A stretch of DNA of 64,000 nt from Geotrypetes seraphini. Its lineage: Eukaryota > Chordata > Amphibia > Gymnophiona > Dermophiidae. Positions within the stretch are counted from its first letter, which is position 1, and every line of letters begins with the position of its first letter. Below are positions 11,618 to 23,212 of this stretch, piece by piece. A program made the position numbers and the translations under genes. Under the pieces are notes generated by a model. That model had not been told where the DNA came from. It did no database searches and was given only the letters and a program-made list of their open reading frames with translations. The DNA is taken from the NCBI RefSeq assembly GCF_902459505.1, contig NC_047086.1:238152231-238216230 (forward strand), written 5' to 3'.

Positions 11618-12061
11618 TTTTGTGTGTTGCAGAGAGGAGGCTTTTATAGCTTGGAATCTTATTCTGAAGATAGAAAACTATTGAGCTTCAATAGAAGTTA
11701 AATCTCCCCTTTCTTAGTAAACTTGTGCTAGACAGCCGAAGAATAGGTTATGGTCAAATGTAATTTCCAGTATGCCTCTGACAATAGTTTCTGATTAACT
11801 TTAGTTATCTGTGCACCTGGACCCATTGTCCTAAGCACCCTCTTAATCAGACATTAACACATTAACACCTTTTAGCTAATCATGATTCAATCAGGGCTAC
11901 TTAAAACATATCAATCAGGGCTACTTAAAACAGTCTCCCTGCCCTCAGGGTCTATCTGCATTCGCATGCCAGAGTCAGATTGATATAATTTCTCATAGGC
12001 CTTCGCTGACATAAGTTATGTCAACTGAAAATGCTGAATGCTAGCGATAGCTATGCTGACA
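11181..12061 (-). mobile_element. solo LTR inside the DIRS element
   Basis: An 881-bp insertion with 5'-TG...CA-3' ends, flanked on both sides by the 5-bp duplication GCCTC (11176-11180 and 12062-12066). On the minus strand it carries a CTATAAAAGC TATA box, followed by a (TATC)n microsatellite where R/U5 would lie. No internal retroviral sequence is present, so it is a recombined solo LTR. It is younger than the DIRS copy. Confidence 0.8.
11521..11618. repeat. (GATA)n microsatellite
   Basis: About 24 uninterrupted GATA units inside the solo LTR. A run this pure is likely to be length-variable. Confidence 0.97.
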
Positions 12062-12869
12062 GCCTCATTCTCACCCTGGAGAATCAGCTCTTCATACTCT
12101 GGACTGTAAACGTGCTTTGGCTTTCTACTTGAAACGCACCAAACCACACAGATCTGCTCCTCAACTTTTTGTCTCCTTCGATCCAAATAAGTTGGGACAT
12201 CCAATTTCTAAATGCACCATCTCCACCTGGATGGCAGCTTGTATCTCTTTCTGCTATGCCCAGGCTGGATTACCACTTCACAGTAAAGTCACAGCCCATA
12301 AGGACAGAGCAATGGCAGCTTCTGTAGCTTTCCTCAGATCTACATCTATTGAGGAAATTTGCAGGGCTGCTACTTGGTCCTCGGTTCATACCTTCACTTC
12401 TCACTATTGTCTGGATACTTTCTCCAGACGGGATGGACAGTTTGGCCAAACAGTATTACAAAATTTATTTTCCTAAGTTGCCAACACTCCCACCATCCCA
12501 TTCTTGTTAGCTTGGAGGTCACCCATATGTGAGAATACCTGCCTGCTTGTCCTGGGATAAAACACAGTTACTTACCATAACAGGTGTTATCCAGGGACAG
12601 CAGGCAGCTATTCTCACAACCCACCCACCTCCCCTGGTTGGCTTCTCTGCTAGCTATCTGAACTGAGGAGATGTGCCCTGTGCTGGGCGGGAAGGCACTC
12701 GCGCATGCACGGTGCGGGCGACTTGAAACTTCTTGTTTCTTCAAGCAAGTCTGCTTGTGAGGCGTCCGCATCGGGGTTCCGTCAGATGACGTCACCCATA
12801 TGTGAGAATAGCTGCCTGCTGTCCCTGGATAACACCTGTTATGGTAAGTAACTATGCTTTTTTGGGACA

Positions 12870-13720
12870 GGGCTTAAATTAAGACTTACCCCAAAAATCA
12901 TGCTAGGGCTTATTTTCAGGGAAACAAGGTAGCTCTAAAAGTAAATACAAGGGCAAATCTTGTTGACGTCTTAAAACTGCACGCCAAAAAGAGAGGTGCC
13001 TGCAGTATAGGTGGAAATTTAAAGGGAACTAGCCAAACAATAGTATATGTGCTCAATGTTTAGGCAGGAAAAAAGACAAACAACAAAAGACAATAGTATC
13101 TTTATTAGCATAAAAGTCTCAGTGTAGTTGCTTGTCTCATTGACAAAGTATAACAGCTAAAGTCCCAACTAGGAGCCCAGTTTCAGCAGTTTGGAATGCC
13201 TTCTTTAGTGGACTAACAAAGACTCTCAAATCGTGAGAATGTAGCTCTAACCGTAAACAAAACAGCAAATTGTATTGGCGTCTTCAAACTGTCTACGGGT
13301 CAAAAAGAGACGCACATGTGCCATAGGTGGAAATAAAAGGAAATGGGATGAGGATTTCTTGCACTTGCCAAGTAAGTCAAGTAAGTAAGTCTTGCACAGT
13401 GGCAAAAAAATGCAGTCAAATCTTCTTAAATACAGGAATACACTAGGACTAAATTAATCCATAGTAACAAAATCAGTTCCCACAAAAGAAGGGCAGAAGG
13501 ACAGCAAACAAAAATAGATTTCTCAGACAGACTCAACAGTGACCCTGTAACACACAGCTATTTCAAGAGCACTAGTAAATGTCCCCCTTCAAAGCTCCCA
13601 AATCATAATCAACAAAAAACAAATGGAAAAACTTGTCCTGTTTAGGCTCACCAGCAGTTAGCAGATTCCATCCAGCCTGTTAAATCTTCTACTCAAACTT
13701 CAGTTGTTTCGTGTCCAGTG
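12870..13720. repeat. diverged direct duplication, otherwise unassigned
   Basis: GTAGCTCTAA...CAAAAAGAGA...ATAGGTGGAAAT is found twice, near 12943-13040 and 13243-13345, about 300 bp apart. A short MITE-like piece precedes it. No gene is seen. The segment leads into the 3' side of the hAT transposase remnant. Confidence 0.45.
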
Positions 13721-15797
13721 ACTAGTTGGAAGTTTTCAGTTTTAAACAGGATTCCAAGCTTACATCATTAAGCAGACCTCTTAGCTTGCTTTTGATATCA
13801 TTCATGTTGGAGAACGTCTGCTCAAAATAATAAGTGGACTCAAAAATTGTGAAAATTCCAAACGCTACTATTTTGAGTTGACAGTAATAGTCTGGAAGGC
13901 TGTTCCACATTTCAAAAAAACCCAGTTGGTCCTCCTTTTGATAGTTGGAAAGTTTCGTCCATTTGTGATTCATAGCGTGACCGGGTGCAGCCAAGCTGGG
14001 CTCAGCAAGTGGCCTAACCCAGTGCACACAAACCTTGGCCGAGCGGTTTGCAAGGTTGTTTTGGTAGCCTTAATAAAGAGTTCAAAACTTTGGGTGCAGT
14101 TTTCTTGGGTACTGTTTATTGTTTCACTAGTATAAACAAGTGTCAAATAAATTCTCAGGTTTGTATCACCTTGTGCTTAAGTCCAGCATTCACAAACCAA
14201 ACAATTGCAGTTTAAGCCCAAAAGATGGCAAAACATAAAAGCCTTATTTCAACAAAATGAAAGCTTCTCTTCTGCCAGGCAAAACTCCCTTAGGGTTAGG
14301 CTTAATGCCCCAAGGGTGGGATCCTCTCCAAATAATTTTCCCTCAATGGATCAGCTCAGAAAGATCCCCTCCCCAGATCCCAAACCAAAATGGCTGCCTG
14401 TGGCTTGTATTTAAAGTTCAAAAACAAAACTTCACTTTTTCCACAATAATCTTGTGCCCAAGTTCCTTTCATACAACCCCCCTCCCCCCTTTAACAATGG
14501 CCTTCAGCTTATTTCCATGCCTTCTGGGCTTGGCAAATCAGTTCCTTCTATTTCCATGTCATAGGAACTTTCACTAGCAGCCATTTCAAAATCTGGCTCA
14601 AAAGCAGCATTATCATTATCCCCTTCCTCACAAACTTCTACCTTAGTTTGCTTCCATGGTGAGGATTGCTGCTTTCTGGTTTTCATAGGCTGTAGTGTGC
14701 TGCCTTCCTTCTACTGTATGACATTGGGGTGCTGGTGTTGGTGCTGGTGCTGGAGCTGGAACTCCTTGCGTGGGGAGAATTACTCCCTTTTCTTTCACTG
14801 CAGTGTGCTGATTAGCCCTTACTGCAGGTGTGTTAGAGTAGCCTGCCCTCCGAAGCCTTCTAATCTGACCTGAACCAGTATCAGCCTGATTGGGTGTGGC
14901 TTGTATTCCATCCCTGCTTTTCCCCTTCCCTGGCCCAGTGGCTGCTGGAATATGTAGTCTTCATGGCTGTTTCCTTACAGCAGGCTTGGGGAAAGCTAAA
15001 CCAGTGCTGGAAGTTTTAGTCATGGCTTGAGGAGGTTTAACTATTGCAAGGCTTGGCTTTTGAAAATTCTTAGGAGCTGTTTTGGGAGTTAAATTAGCAG
15101 GTTTAGGAATACTTTTAATGTTTTTAACTTTACCTTCCTCTTTTGGCAAGGCTTCCTCACTAGGGACAATAGCTAAAGTTGCCTTTTTTTCTTTCTAGAT
15201 TTTCTAGTTCCACTTGTAAAGATGTAAATTTTGAACACCATACATTTTTGTTTTTCAAGTCTGTTAGTTGTAGTTCAAACTGAGCTCTTTCAACTTTTGA
15301 AAACAGCAAACAATTTATTCGATTAACATCCATCACAAGTGGTTTTGTCAAGAACGAAAGAGTGGACATTTCATCTCTGAACTCTTTGAAGCGACAAGTA
15401 AATGAAACGTGCATTTTTGTAATAGTTGCCAGAAAGAACTTGCTATCAATGACACTTCCAGTAGTTAGTTTCCAGACGGTTTTTTAAAGTTTCAAAATGA
15501 GATTTCCACTTTTCACGTCTTCAAACAAAAGTAGTTGTTGTTCAAAGGAAAGGACGATTTCCAGAAGTGTATGTGCAATGTTACCTCTACCTTGTAGCTT
15601 CTAATTCAAGTGGTTTAAATGTGTCATCTTATCAACAGGAAAGTAAAATTATTGTAACCATTCTTCATCACTTAACTCTGGATATTCATAATTCTTTTGA
15701 CTTAGAAAGGTCATAATATGTTCAAGGCATGAAGCAAAACGTTTCATAACTGCTCCTCTGGATAACCAACAAATTTTATTGTGCAAAAGATGGTCAA
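13720..15797 (-). pseudogene. hAT transposase, central and C-terminal part (decayed)
   Basis: Read on the minus strand from about 15797 downward, it encodes the ICWLSRGAVMKRF and YPELSDEEWL blocks, then FTCRFKEFRDEM, and after an insertion WNSLPDYYCQLK, FESTYYFEQTFSN and MNDIKSKLRGLL. The last is the hAT C-terminal dimerisation region. The pattern matches the Charlie/ZBED-like hAT transposases related to the GTF2IRD2 C-terminus. Several stops interrupt it (for example after EEWL), and about 1.2 kb of unrelated DNA (13985-15165) splits it. The N-terminal part of the same gene lies at 21238-22190. Confidence 0.8.
13985..15165 (-). mobile_element. unidentified insertion inside the hAT gene
   Basis: The segment separates the QVELENLE block from the WNSLPDYY block of the hAT transposase, so it is younger than the hAT copy. 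On the minus strand it has lysine/proline-rich frames (IPKPANLTPKTAPKN; later an acidic stretch), and on the plus strand an AT-rich end with AATAAA words. I do not recognise it. It has no clear terminal repeats or target duplication by eye. Confidence 0.4.
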
Positions 15798-16560
15798 ATA
15801 TTGACTGTTTTATTTATTTAAAACATTTATTTTCCATCTACAATCGAGGCCAAACATGGGCAAACTATGGCCCATGGGCCAAATCCGGCCCATTTAGCTT
15901 TTTAACCTGGCCCACGGCATCAGAGGCAGCTGAAATTTGCCCTTGTCTGCAGCATAAGACAGGGTTTCTAAACGTGAGGTACACGGGCCACTCTTCTGTC
16001 CGCTCACCGCTGCAGCCAATATATTTACTTACAGCCCCACTGAGAAGGGAAGGGCCAGCTTCATTGTGGTACCAGCGGGGCTGTAAGTAAATATAGCGGG
16101 CGAGCGGACAGACAGACAGGTGGGTGCCGGACCAGGAAGGGGGGAGGAATCGGCGGCAGGTCAGCTTGGGGGCAGGTGGGAAATAATTAAATGCAGCTGG
16201 TGCAGGTCAGCTTGGGGGGAGGACGGAGGAAGGAAGGGGGCACTAAGGACATAGGAAGGAGGCACTTGGGGCATAGGAAGGAGGCATTGGAGCACCAAGG
16301 ACATAGGAAGGAGGTGCAATGCGCAAAAAAAAATTTATGAGGATTTAGCAGCTGGCAGCCGCAGGAGTGCTGTTTCCTCCTGCAGCATCAGACCCCCCCC
16401 CCCATGCCCACCCCTCCCCTGGTCGCCCGGCCCCTTTGTCAAATTTAAGAACCCATTGTGGCCCACGGGTCAAAAAGCTTGCTCACCCCTGACCTAGGCG
16501 GATTACAATAAAACAAACACAGAATATTTCACATAATCTTCACACAAAAAAACAAACTGC
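15798..16560 (-). mobile_element. LINE/SINE-type 3' fragment interrupting the hAT gene
   Basis: The two sides of the MITE at 15851-16491 join as TTTATTTATTTAAAACATTT...CTACAATC and CTAGGCGGATTACAATAAAA, the type of 3' end that many amphibian LINE/SINE tails share. It separates two blocks of the hAT transposase. Confidence 0.4.
15851..16491. mobile_element. non-autonomous hAT element (641 bp)
   Basis: Ends CAAACATGGGCAAACTA and TTGCTCACCCCTG are degenerate hAT inverted repeats of the CAGGGGTGGGCAAAC type, with GGCCCATGGGCC-like words at each end. The 8-bp flanks ATCGAGGC and ACCTAGGC match at six of eight positions. A C run and a purine-rich stretch with AGGAAGGAGGCA units fill the middle. 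No coding potential. Confidence 0.75.
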
Positions 16561-16648
16561 AACAAGTTTACTAATTCGAGAAGGATACAAAACCATTGCT
16601 GATTAATGGGAAGATTCTCAAATGTTCGCAGTAAAATATGATGGGCCA

Positions 16649-19600
16649 GGGAGAGAACTTTGCCAGTGTGTGATTGTTGTTGGAGTAACCTTACCTCCCA
16701 AATGCCATCTTAGGGTGCGAGGTTAGACGAGAAACATTTGACGCAGATATGGGAGAAAGTGCTGAGGCTGTGTGCTCTAGCAAGCAGTGAGGTGGACAGT
16801 CTCCTGAACAGCTGGGGGGTCTTCCTCGGCGCATAAAAAACACACAGCACACCAGGCCTCTTGGGAGTCCCTTGGAGCTCCATGGAGATCAGTGGAGTAA
16901 GTACAAGTCTGAATTAGCTTTCTTTTCCCTTTTTTTTAGGTGGGATAGCAGTCTAACCATGGGTAAATGGAAAGGATCAGTAAAACCTAAAGTTTCTACC
17001 CCAAAAGTAGGCACATTTGTTATACCATGTCCCATGGACAGGCATGTAATCCAAGTAAATATGGGGCTATAGATAGATCATGGGAGCTCATTTCATCAAA
17101 AGTCTCATTAAGTCCTCCAACTAGAACTCCACCTGAGTGGCGCATTTTGGCAGGGGGCGCTGTGGCAGTGTGCAGAGTACATGCAAGACACCTACTTTTC
17201 ATATGATTCTGGGTAAATCTATTTAGTAATGCACACCCAATTAAGAGCCTATGAAAAGTTAGGTACAAAGATATAAAAATTAAAAATGGATTGCAGCCAA
17301 AGCCAGAAAAACACTAGGGATTAATAGTAAGAATAAGTATAATAATATTCTCTTTATGTAATTTGCTGGATTAAGCAAGATCATAAGGGAAATTGGGTAT
17401 ATGTATATATAACACATTTGTAGAGGTATTAATATTCCTCTATCTTTCTTTCTTTCTGTCTGTCTTTCTTTGTCTAAAATATTTCAGGTTCGTGCCTAAA
17501 ATCCTCGTGGTTTAATTGATGGCAGATGGTTCTGAGCTACCTAGCTCAAAGTATATCTGATTTCACATTCCATTACTTGCCAATGAAGGAAGCCCACATC
17601 TCTTAAATGTACTTTGATAATAATTATCATATATGAGATAAGATGTGATGTGTTGCTTGTGTATGAATGTGGTTATCCCAGAGTGTGAATGGATGGATGT
17701 GAATTGTGGGTGTATTTAAATATGAAATGGTTTATAAGACTAATACTATAAAAATTTTAGGTTTTGAAAATTCCAGAGGAGCATATGGAAATGGTTAAGT
17801 TAAAGCCAGGGACACTGTTACCATGGAAAGGCCAGTTTTTGAGAGGCTCAGGATATACAGAGGTCAGCTAGGTTGACCTCTGGTATAGGAATTCTCATTA
17901 AGGGGGGTTGTATGGGTTTGCTTTTGGTGTCTGTGAAACACCAGGCTGTCAGTGTTTCAAGAAATTTTGTCAGAGAACTGTTTTGATTTGAACTTTTAAA
18001 GAATACTGGGAGATGGAGTTTTTATTTAGTTTTTATTTTATAATAAAACATATTATAATGTTTTATGCATGAATAAAATTATTATTATTATTATTCAGAA
18101 ATTGCTGTGAACAAATATATAATTTGTAAAACTTTTCTTTAAGCCTGGTATCTATAGGAGCTCAAAGGAATTTCTTTGTTCAAATACATAAGTACAGCCT
18201 CTGCTGGTTGACCATTGGTAGATTGGAATGATGTAATATTGGTCATTGCGAGAGTACATAAGTAAGCACCAGCTTTTGTTTGGGGGGGGTGGGGGAGAAA
18301 TCGCTTGCTCCATATGGATCACTTGGTCCTGGGGCAAGACAAATTCCCTCCCCATACACAGAAATTGGTAATGGGTGTAATTGGCAATGTAATCTTATTT
18401 CTAATTTGAACCTCAAGCTTAATTGAACATAACATTAAATAAAAATTATTTTGATTACAATACATGTCCGTGTATGAGTTACTAGCATGAAATATCCTGT
18501 ATTGAGGCGCGATGCGCAACCCGCGTCCTTTTACTCCTTTTATAATTTCTCCAGAGGTAAGAGAATCCCAAGTGGTTTCCCAGGTCTTGCAATGTGATCT
18601 TCCTAGTCATGTTATTCAATCTTCCACCCACCCTAATTCCAATGTATTCAGTAAATCATACAACAGTACATACATGTAATTAATAAACAAATCCAAATAT
18701 AATATCCCTCTCCCTCCCACCTACCCCCTTCCCTGGATGTGCAAATCAAACTGAAAATAAGGAAATAAACTATTTAATTAAGATTGATAAAATCAGTCAA
18801 TGGACCCCACGTCAGTTTAAACAACTTATTATTACCAATTAGTTCAGAATTCATTTTCTTGTATTTATAACACAAGCATAATGAATTTCACCAAAAAGTG
18901 AAATTTAATCTGTCAAAATTCTTCCAATTTTTAGTAACCATTTTCATGGCTACCCCAGTCATTATACCAAGTAATCTGCTTTTATGTCTATCTAGTGGAT
19001 GTGTAAAAGATAATAATGTCCCACAGATTACCACTTCATACGACAGCGGAACCGCAGTCTCCAGAATCAAATTAATATGTTCCCATATAGATTTCCAAAA
19101 GTTGAGTATCAAAGGATAATAGAGCAACAGATGATCCAGTGTCCCTATGTCTAGATGACAGTGCCAGCATCTATTAGATTTTGAACTATCTAACTTTTGT
19201 AATCTAACAGGGGTCCAAAAACTTCTGTGCAACAACAAAAAAATGTTTGTCTCATAGATGCTGATGCTGATGCTGTACACCTCATCCTCCAAGTCCAAAA
19301 CCATGGCCATTGAGTAGCAGAAATTTGTTGCTTTATCTCATTGCTCCAAATGTCTCTTAGACTAGTTTTAGGTTTTTTATTAATAAAAAAACTTTAAAAA
19401 TAAGTTAATTTCTGTGTGGGAAATATAAATATTTTCCCAGATGTTTCAAGAGCTACTTAGTTAAGACATAAAGCATTTTTGACTATAAAACCTTGAATGT
19501 TAGCTCTGGGAGCTACTTTTTTTCTTAAGTATCCCCCCTGCAAATGTTTTTCATTACTTTTAAAGAGAAGGAATATATTTTTCGGGATTTACTGCAGTTA

Positions 19601-19862
19601 GATGAATTTATTACTAGTCATGAGAAAGAGCTAAGCTAACTTGGAGTAAAAATGATTACTGATCACATAAGTATACAAGATTTTGTCTAGAATTTCTTAT
19701 TTTTTATTTATTTTAATTGAGGAAAGCTTTCTCTCCCAAGATGTGGGCTAGTAGGCATTTCTATCTATTGATATAAGAATGTTTGTTTCTTTGAATTGTC
19801 TATCTTGTTTCGTATGTGTAATTGGAAATGTTATAAAATTGTTAAAAATAATAATAATTAAA
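16649..19862 (+). mobile_element. L1 LINE insertion, rearranged
   Basis: The 19-bp direct repeat AGTAAAATATGATGGGCCA at 16630-16648 and 19863-19881 marks both ends. Near the left end an L1 5' UTR runs into an ORF1 start at about 16959 (MGKWKGSVKPK, later CPMDRHV). At 18888-19310 the minus strand encodes the L1 ORF2 C-terminal block CWHCHLDIGTLDHLLLYYP and ILNFWKSIWEHI. The right end is AT-rich with an A-rich tail on the plus strand. Most of ORF2 is missing and the ORF2 tail is inverted relative to the ends. Confidence 0.65.
18888..19310 (-). pseudogene. L1 ORF2 C-terminal fragment
   Basis: A 140-codon open stretch on the minus strand ends in the L1 cysteine/histidine block (CWHCHLDIGTLDH...YYP) and FWKSIWEHI helix. 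It is inverted inside the L1 insertion. The reverse-transcriptase core is absent. Confidence 0.75.
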
Positions 19863-21053
19863 AGTAAAATATGATGGGCCACTGTAACGATTTTAAAAAA
19901 GGGGAGTCATTCTTTAAAAAAACATGCTTGCAAATGAGGTTCACGGAGGGTTGCTACATTTGTATGTGCCTCTCACTGGTGATAGCAAATGGCACATGCG
20001 CAGAATAAACTCACAAATAACAAAAAAAAAGACCTCAAATTGAAGATCAGCAGGAGCGATGGCCACTGCCTCCTGCTGCCGACATCAAGCAACCCCCTCT
20101 GGCAGCAGGAGGGATATCCACTCCCTCCAACTGCTTCTATAAAGCATCCCCCCAACACTCCCTGGCAGCAGGAGAGATGCCCACTCTCTCCCACTACCAA
20201 GCAACCCCCCCGACACCCCCCACCCCAGCATCAGGAGGGATTCTCCCTCCCACCGCTGCTGTCTTGCTGCTGACAATCCCCCCCCCCCTTTACCTTGTTT
20301 ACGAAGGCTGACTAGAGGGATGCCTACTCCCTCCGGCCAGCAGGCCCTCCTCTTTAAAATGGCCGATGATAGACCAAGGAGAGGATGGCCCACCATTATG
20401 AAGAGTCAGGCCTGCTGGCCAGAGGGAGTAGACATCCCTCTTACTGGCCTTCATAAACAAGGTAAGGGGGGGCTTCGGAGACAGGGGGCATGACAACGAT
20501 AGTGAGTGAACCACTGTATTGAATAAAGGCTATTCGAAACCTCACTGAATAAACATTCAAACTGTATGTTACAGGTAGTGAGTGAGCATCCCTCCCACTG
20601 CCAGGAGTTTGCTTGGTGGCGGGAGGGAGTGGGCATCTCTCTCACTGCTGGTGGGGGGATGGTGTAAGGAGGTTTGCTTGACGGCAGCAAAATTTTGTAA
20701 CAGGTCTGAGCTGTCAAGCCTTACTTTCCTGTCAATGCCTGAGCCAATCAGCACTCAGGCACTGACAAGAAAGTAAGGCTACGACAGCTCAGACCTGCCA
20801 GAAAATTTTGCTCGCAAATGTAGGACAGCGAGTTTAGGGAGTCACCCGGCGATAATAGAGAATTGCCCGGAGTGCTCGTTTAAATATTAATGACCTAATT
20901 GTAACACATTTGCATGGCAAAGTCAGAGACTGCTAGGAAGCTCAGAAAAGACCACGGTAAGCCATTTTGATAATCTGCTTCTAAAATACAGGAACCGGTT
21001 TAGTGACCACATTCAAGTTTTGAGAATCTTCCCCTAAGTCCTGCCATTATTTA

Positions 21054-21236
21054 GGGCTCCTTTTACAAAGGCGGGCTAGGGCCTTAACGCGCGGAATAGC
21101 GCACGTTAAAATGCCATGTGCGCTAGCTGCTACCACCTTTTGAGCGGGCAATAGATTTTTGGCTAGCGCACGCAATACTGTGCACCAATCCGGTGCATGC
21201 GGTAAAACCCGTAGCGCACCTTCATAAAAGGAGCCC
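21054..21236. mobile_element. Harbinger MITE, TTA target duplication
   Basis: GGGCTCCTTTTACAAAGGCG and its complement end the element, flanked by TTA on both sides (21051-21053, 21237-21239). It is 183 bp, palindromic, with GCTAGCGC-type words inside. Related copies lie at 55979-56155 and 58452-58643. It interrupts the hAT transposase at the VVKIIN block. Confidence 0.85.
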
Positions 21237-21237
21237 T

Positions 21238-22190
21238 TAGTTGATTATTTTTACTACCAAATCCATCACCTTTACAACTTCGAGGGAAATGTCCGCTTCC
21301 GGATGAATAATTCAATAAAACGTAAAAACATCATGCTCCACATTTTGTTTGATGAAAGTAGCAAAGCCTTTATTTTTACCCGTCATGCCGTGTGCTCCAT
21401 CTGTAGCGATAGATACCAATTTATTGATGTCAATTTCCCTAACAGTAAAAAATTCCAAAATTGCTGCAGAGATATCTTCATCTCGTGTTTGTCCTTTAAG
21501 AGGTATCAAAGCCAGTAATTCTTCATGGAAACCTTTATCAGAAACATACCATCCCAGAAGGCTAATTTATGCCATTTCTTTTCTGTCACACGCTAAAGAA
21601 AATACAGTTGCTGATTTTATATCATGAATCTGTTGATCTGTCACACTCTTACCCATCTTAATGATTCTGTTGTGAACAGTTTTTGCAGATAGTGGAGCGT
21701 CTTTAATTTTTTAAATATCTTCTTTATTTTTGAAGTCAGAGTAGAGAGATGTTTGGCCAAATTTAAACAGCACTTTTTTATGTATTCTCCATCCGTGAAA
21801 AGTTTTCCATGCTTTCCAATCTCATAAGAAACAAGCAAAACGTGCTTCATTCACATTACTTGAAGACTGTATCCAACTACTGAATATCAAAGTTGAATGT
21901 TGCATTTTTTCCTTTAATTCTATCACAGCTTTTTTCCTTTCTTCTCTAAAAGAATATATATATATATTTTTTTTTTTTTGCAAATGCATCGTACTTTAGT
22001 TATAAAGTGACGTTCAAGATTTGAATTTTGTTATTGGATAACTTTTCATTGCAAATTAGACATGTTAGAAGACCCATAGTTTTGCATAAAAGCATAATTT
22101 TCTTTCCATTCAGCTTTAAATTATTAGTTCTCATCTTATATTTTTCATTGTTTGTTTGGGGTTTTTTTTTTTTTGCATAGTTGCCATCTT
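21238..22190 (-). pseudogene. hAT transposase, N-terminal part (decayed)
   Basis: On the minus strand a CLICNEKLSNNKIQNLERHF zinc-finger block (about 22000-22100) is followed by KKCCLNLAKHL, and then by MIPLKGQTRDED and IATDGAHGMTGKNKGF, which carries the catalytic-domain aspartate region of hAT enzymes. The frame runs on through VVKVMDLVVKIIN up to the MITE at 21236. It is the front of the gene whose back half is at 13720-15797. Multiple stops and shifts. Confidence 0.78.
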
Positions 22191-22569
22191 GCAGTTCGAG
22201 GGTGGAAAAAAATCCTGAAACTTATGGGGTCAGAAAAAATTTCAGCTCTCCCTTTATCAATCACTGGCTGAAAAACCTCCCTGATTTTATATTTTATTTT
22301 CCAGTCACACACCAGTGTTTAATGGCAGCAAACACTTACTTAACATACTCTTTCACCATTTTCAGAAAATAATTTGTGAAATCCATAGTCACTTTAAACA
22401 AAACCATCCGGTATAGAAGAGAGCACTTATTTTTAGACGTCTTGTTTGTAGCTTAATGGCAGACAATCCAAATTAATCCAATCCAGCACATCTAGCATTT
22501 CATGGCAATACCACCGCTGCATCAGAGCAAATTAGAATCAACTGCTTAAGTCAATAGTGTGAAGCATCA
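22191..22569. other. no gene seen; probable 5' flank of the hAT copy
   Basis: AT-rich, with a few codons resembling further degraded hAT sequence. No terminal repeat recognised. Confidence 0.35.
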
Positions 22570-22795
22570 GCATTCACCATCTCTCCCTCCCCTCCACCGC
22601 TATGTCCATATCTCCGTCTCTCCCCATGCATCGTCTTTCCCTCCCCCACCCCTTATGTCCATATCTCCTTCTCTCCCCATGCACCATCCCTCCCCTCTAT
22701 CCCTATGTCCATTTCTCCCCTCTCTCCCCATGCAACATCTCTCCCTCCCCTCCACCCTTATGCCCATTTCTCCCTCTCGCACTACTCTCATCCTT
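22570..22795. repeat. pyrimidine-rich minisatellite, about 53-bp unit, 4 copies
   Basis: The words TATGTCCAT, CTCTCCCCATGCA and CATCTCTCCCTCCCC recur four times in order with small differences. The plus strand is almost purine-free. Confidence 0.85.
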
Positions 22796-22854
22796 CCTGC
22801 AATATACTGTATTTCCTTCCTCCAACCCCATCATAAATACTGTAGTATGCTCTT

Positions 22855-23212
22855 CTCTTGCTTCAATGGGTGAGCAGCAAGGGGGGGGTACATGGCATCA
22901 CATGGGTCTATCACCCTTCTTCCTCCTCAACCTTTAGTGGAGCCGCTGTTGCCGTTGCCTCTGCAATTATTTTACCTCCTGCAATGGCTACAACGCACTT
23001 CTCTTTTCTTGTAACGGGTTAGTGGCAGTGATTTCTACATGTCTTCCGCTAACCCAGAAGTCTCTCCTCTGTCACGTCCCACTCTGGCAGAAATATCAAG
23101 TTCTGACAGAGGGCGGGGCATGGCCGAGAAGAGGCTTCCGGGTTAGCAGCAGGCAGGTATACGAGTAGAAATCACTGCCACTAATTCATTGAAGCAAGCA
23201 GCTGCGTAGTGA
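22855..23212. mobile_element. palindromic element
   Basis: GCTTCAATGGGTGAGCAGC near 22860 is answered by its complement near 23190, and GTGGCAGTGATTTCTAC near 23028 by GTAGAAATCACTGCCAC near 23166. The inner arms (CGCTAACCCAGAAG / CTTCCGGGTTAGC) also pair. No coding sequence, no clear target duplication. Confidence 0.6.

Larger units (their letters stand above)
10560..12476 (+). pseudogene. DIRS tyrosine recombinase region (fossil, holds a solo LTR)
   Basis: The N-terminal SAM-like domain (SVRDVLKASRKPTTRQ, SALHLS-type helices) and the catalytic domain up to the RVSEL block lie left of the inserted LTR. The C-terminal block with AATWSSVHTFTSHYCLD lies to its right. The enzyme of this family circularises DIRS DNA and integrates it without a target duplication. 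Broken. Confidence 0.85.
6588..12845 (+). mobile_element. DIRS-type tyrosine-recombinase retrotransposon (broken fossil)
   Basis: The ends are inverted terminal repeats: the left TTATCCCAGG...CACATATGGGTGA is answered on the right by the reverse complement of TTATCCAGGG...CACATATGGGTGA. A further copy of terminal sequence near 12515-12600 fits the internal complementary region of DIRS elements. The order of parts is a serine-rich gag-like region, reverse transcriptase, RNase H and tyrosine recombinase, all on the plus strand. The element is broken by several frame interruptions and by a later solo LTR. Family assignment is secure from the inverted ends and the recombinase. It is clearly decayed, so not recent. 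Confidence 0.9.
16607..21034. mobile_element. Harbinger-like non-autonomous element holding an L1
   Basis: Termini TGGGAAGATTCTCAAA and TTTTGAGAATCTTCCCC are inverted repeats flanked by the 3-bp duplication TAA (16604-16606, 21035-21037), as in PIF/Harbinger elements. Without the L1 it is about 1.2 kb. It contains a central inverted repeat around 20380 (CCTGCTGGCCAGAGGGAG against its complement) and a second hairpin at 20690-20815 (GGTCTGAGCTGTC / GACAGCTCAGACC). It sits inside the hAT transposase gene. No transposase. Confidence 0.7.
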
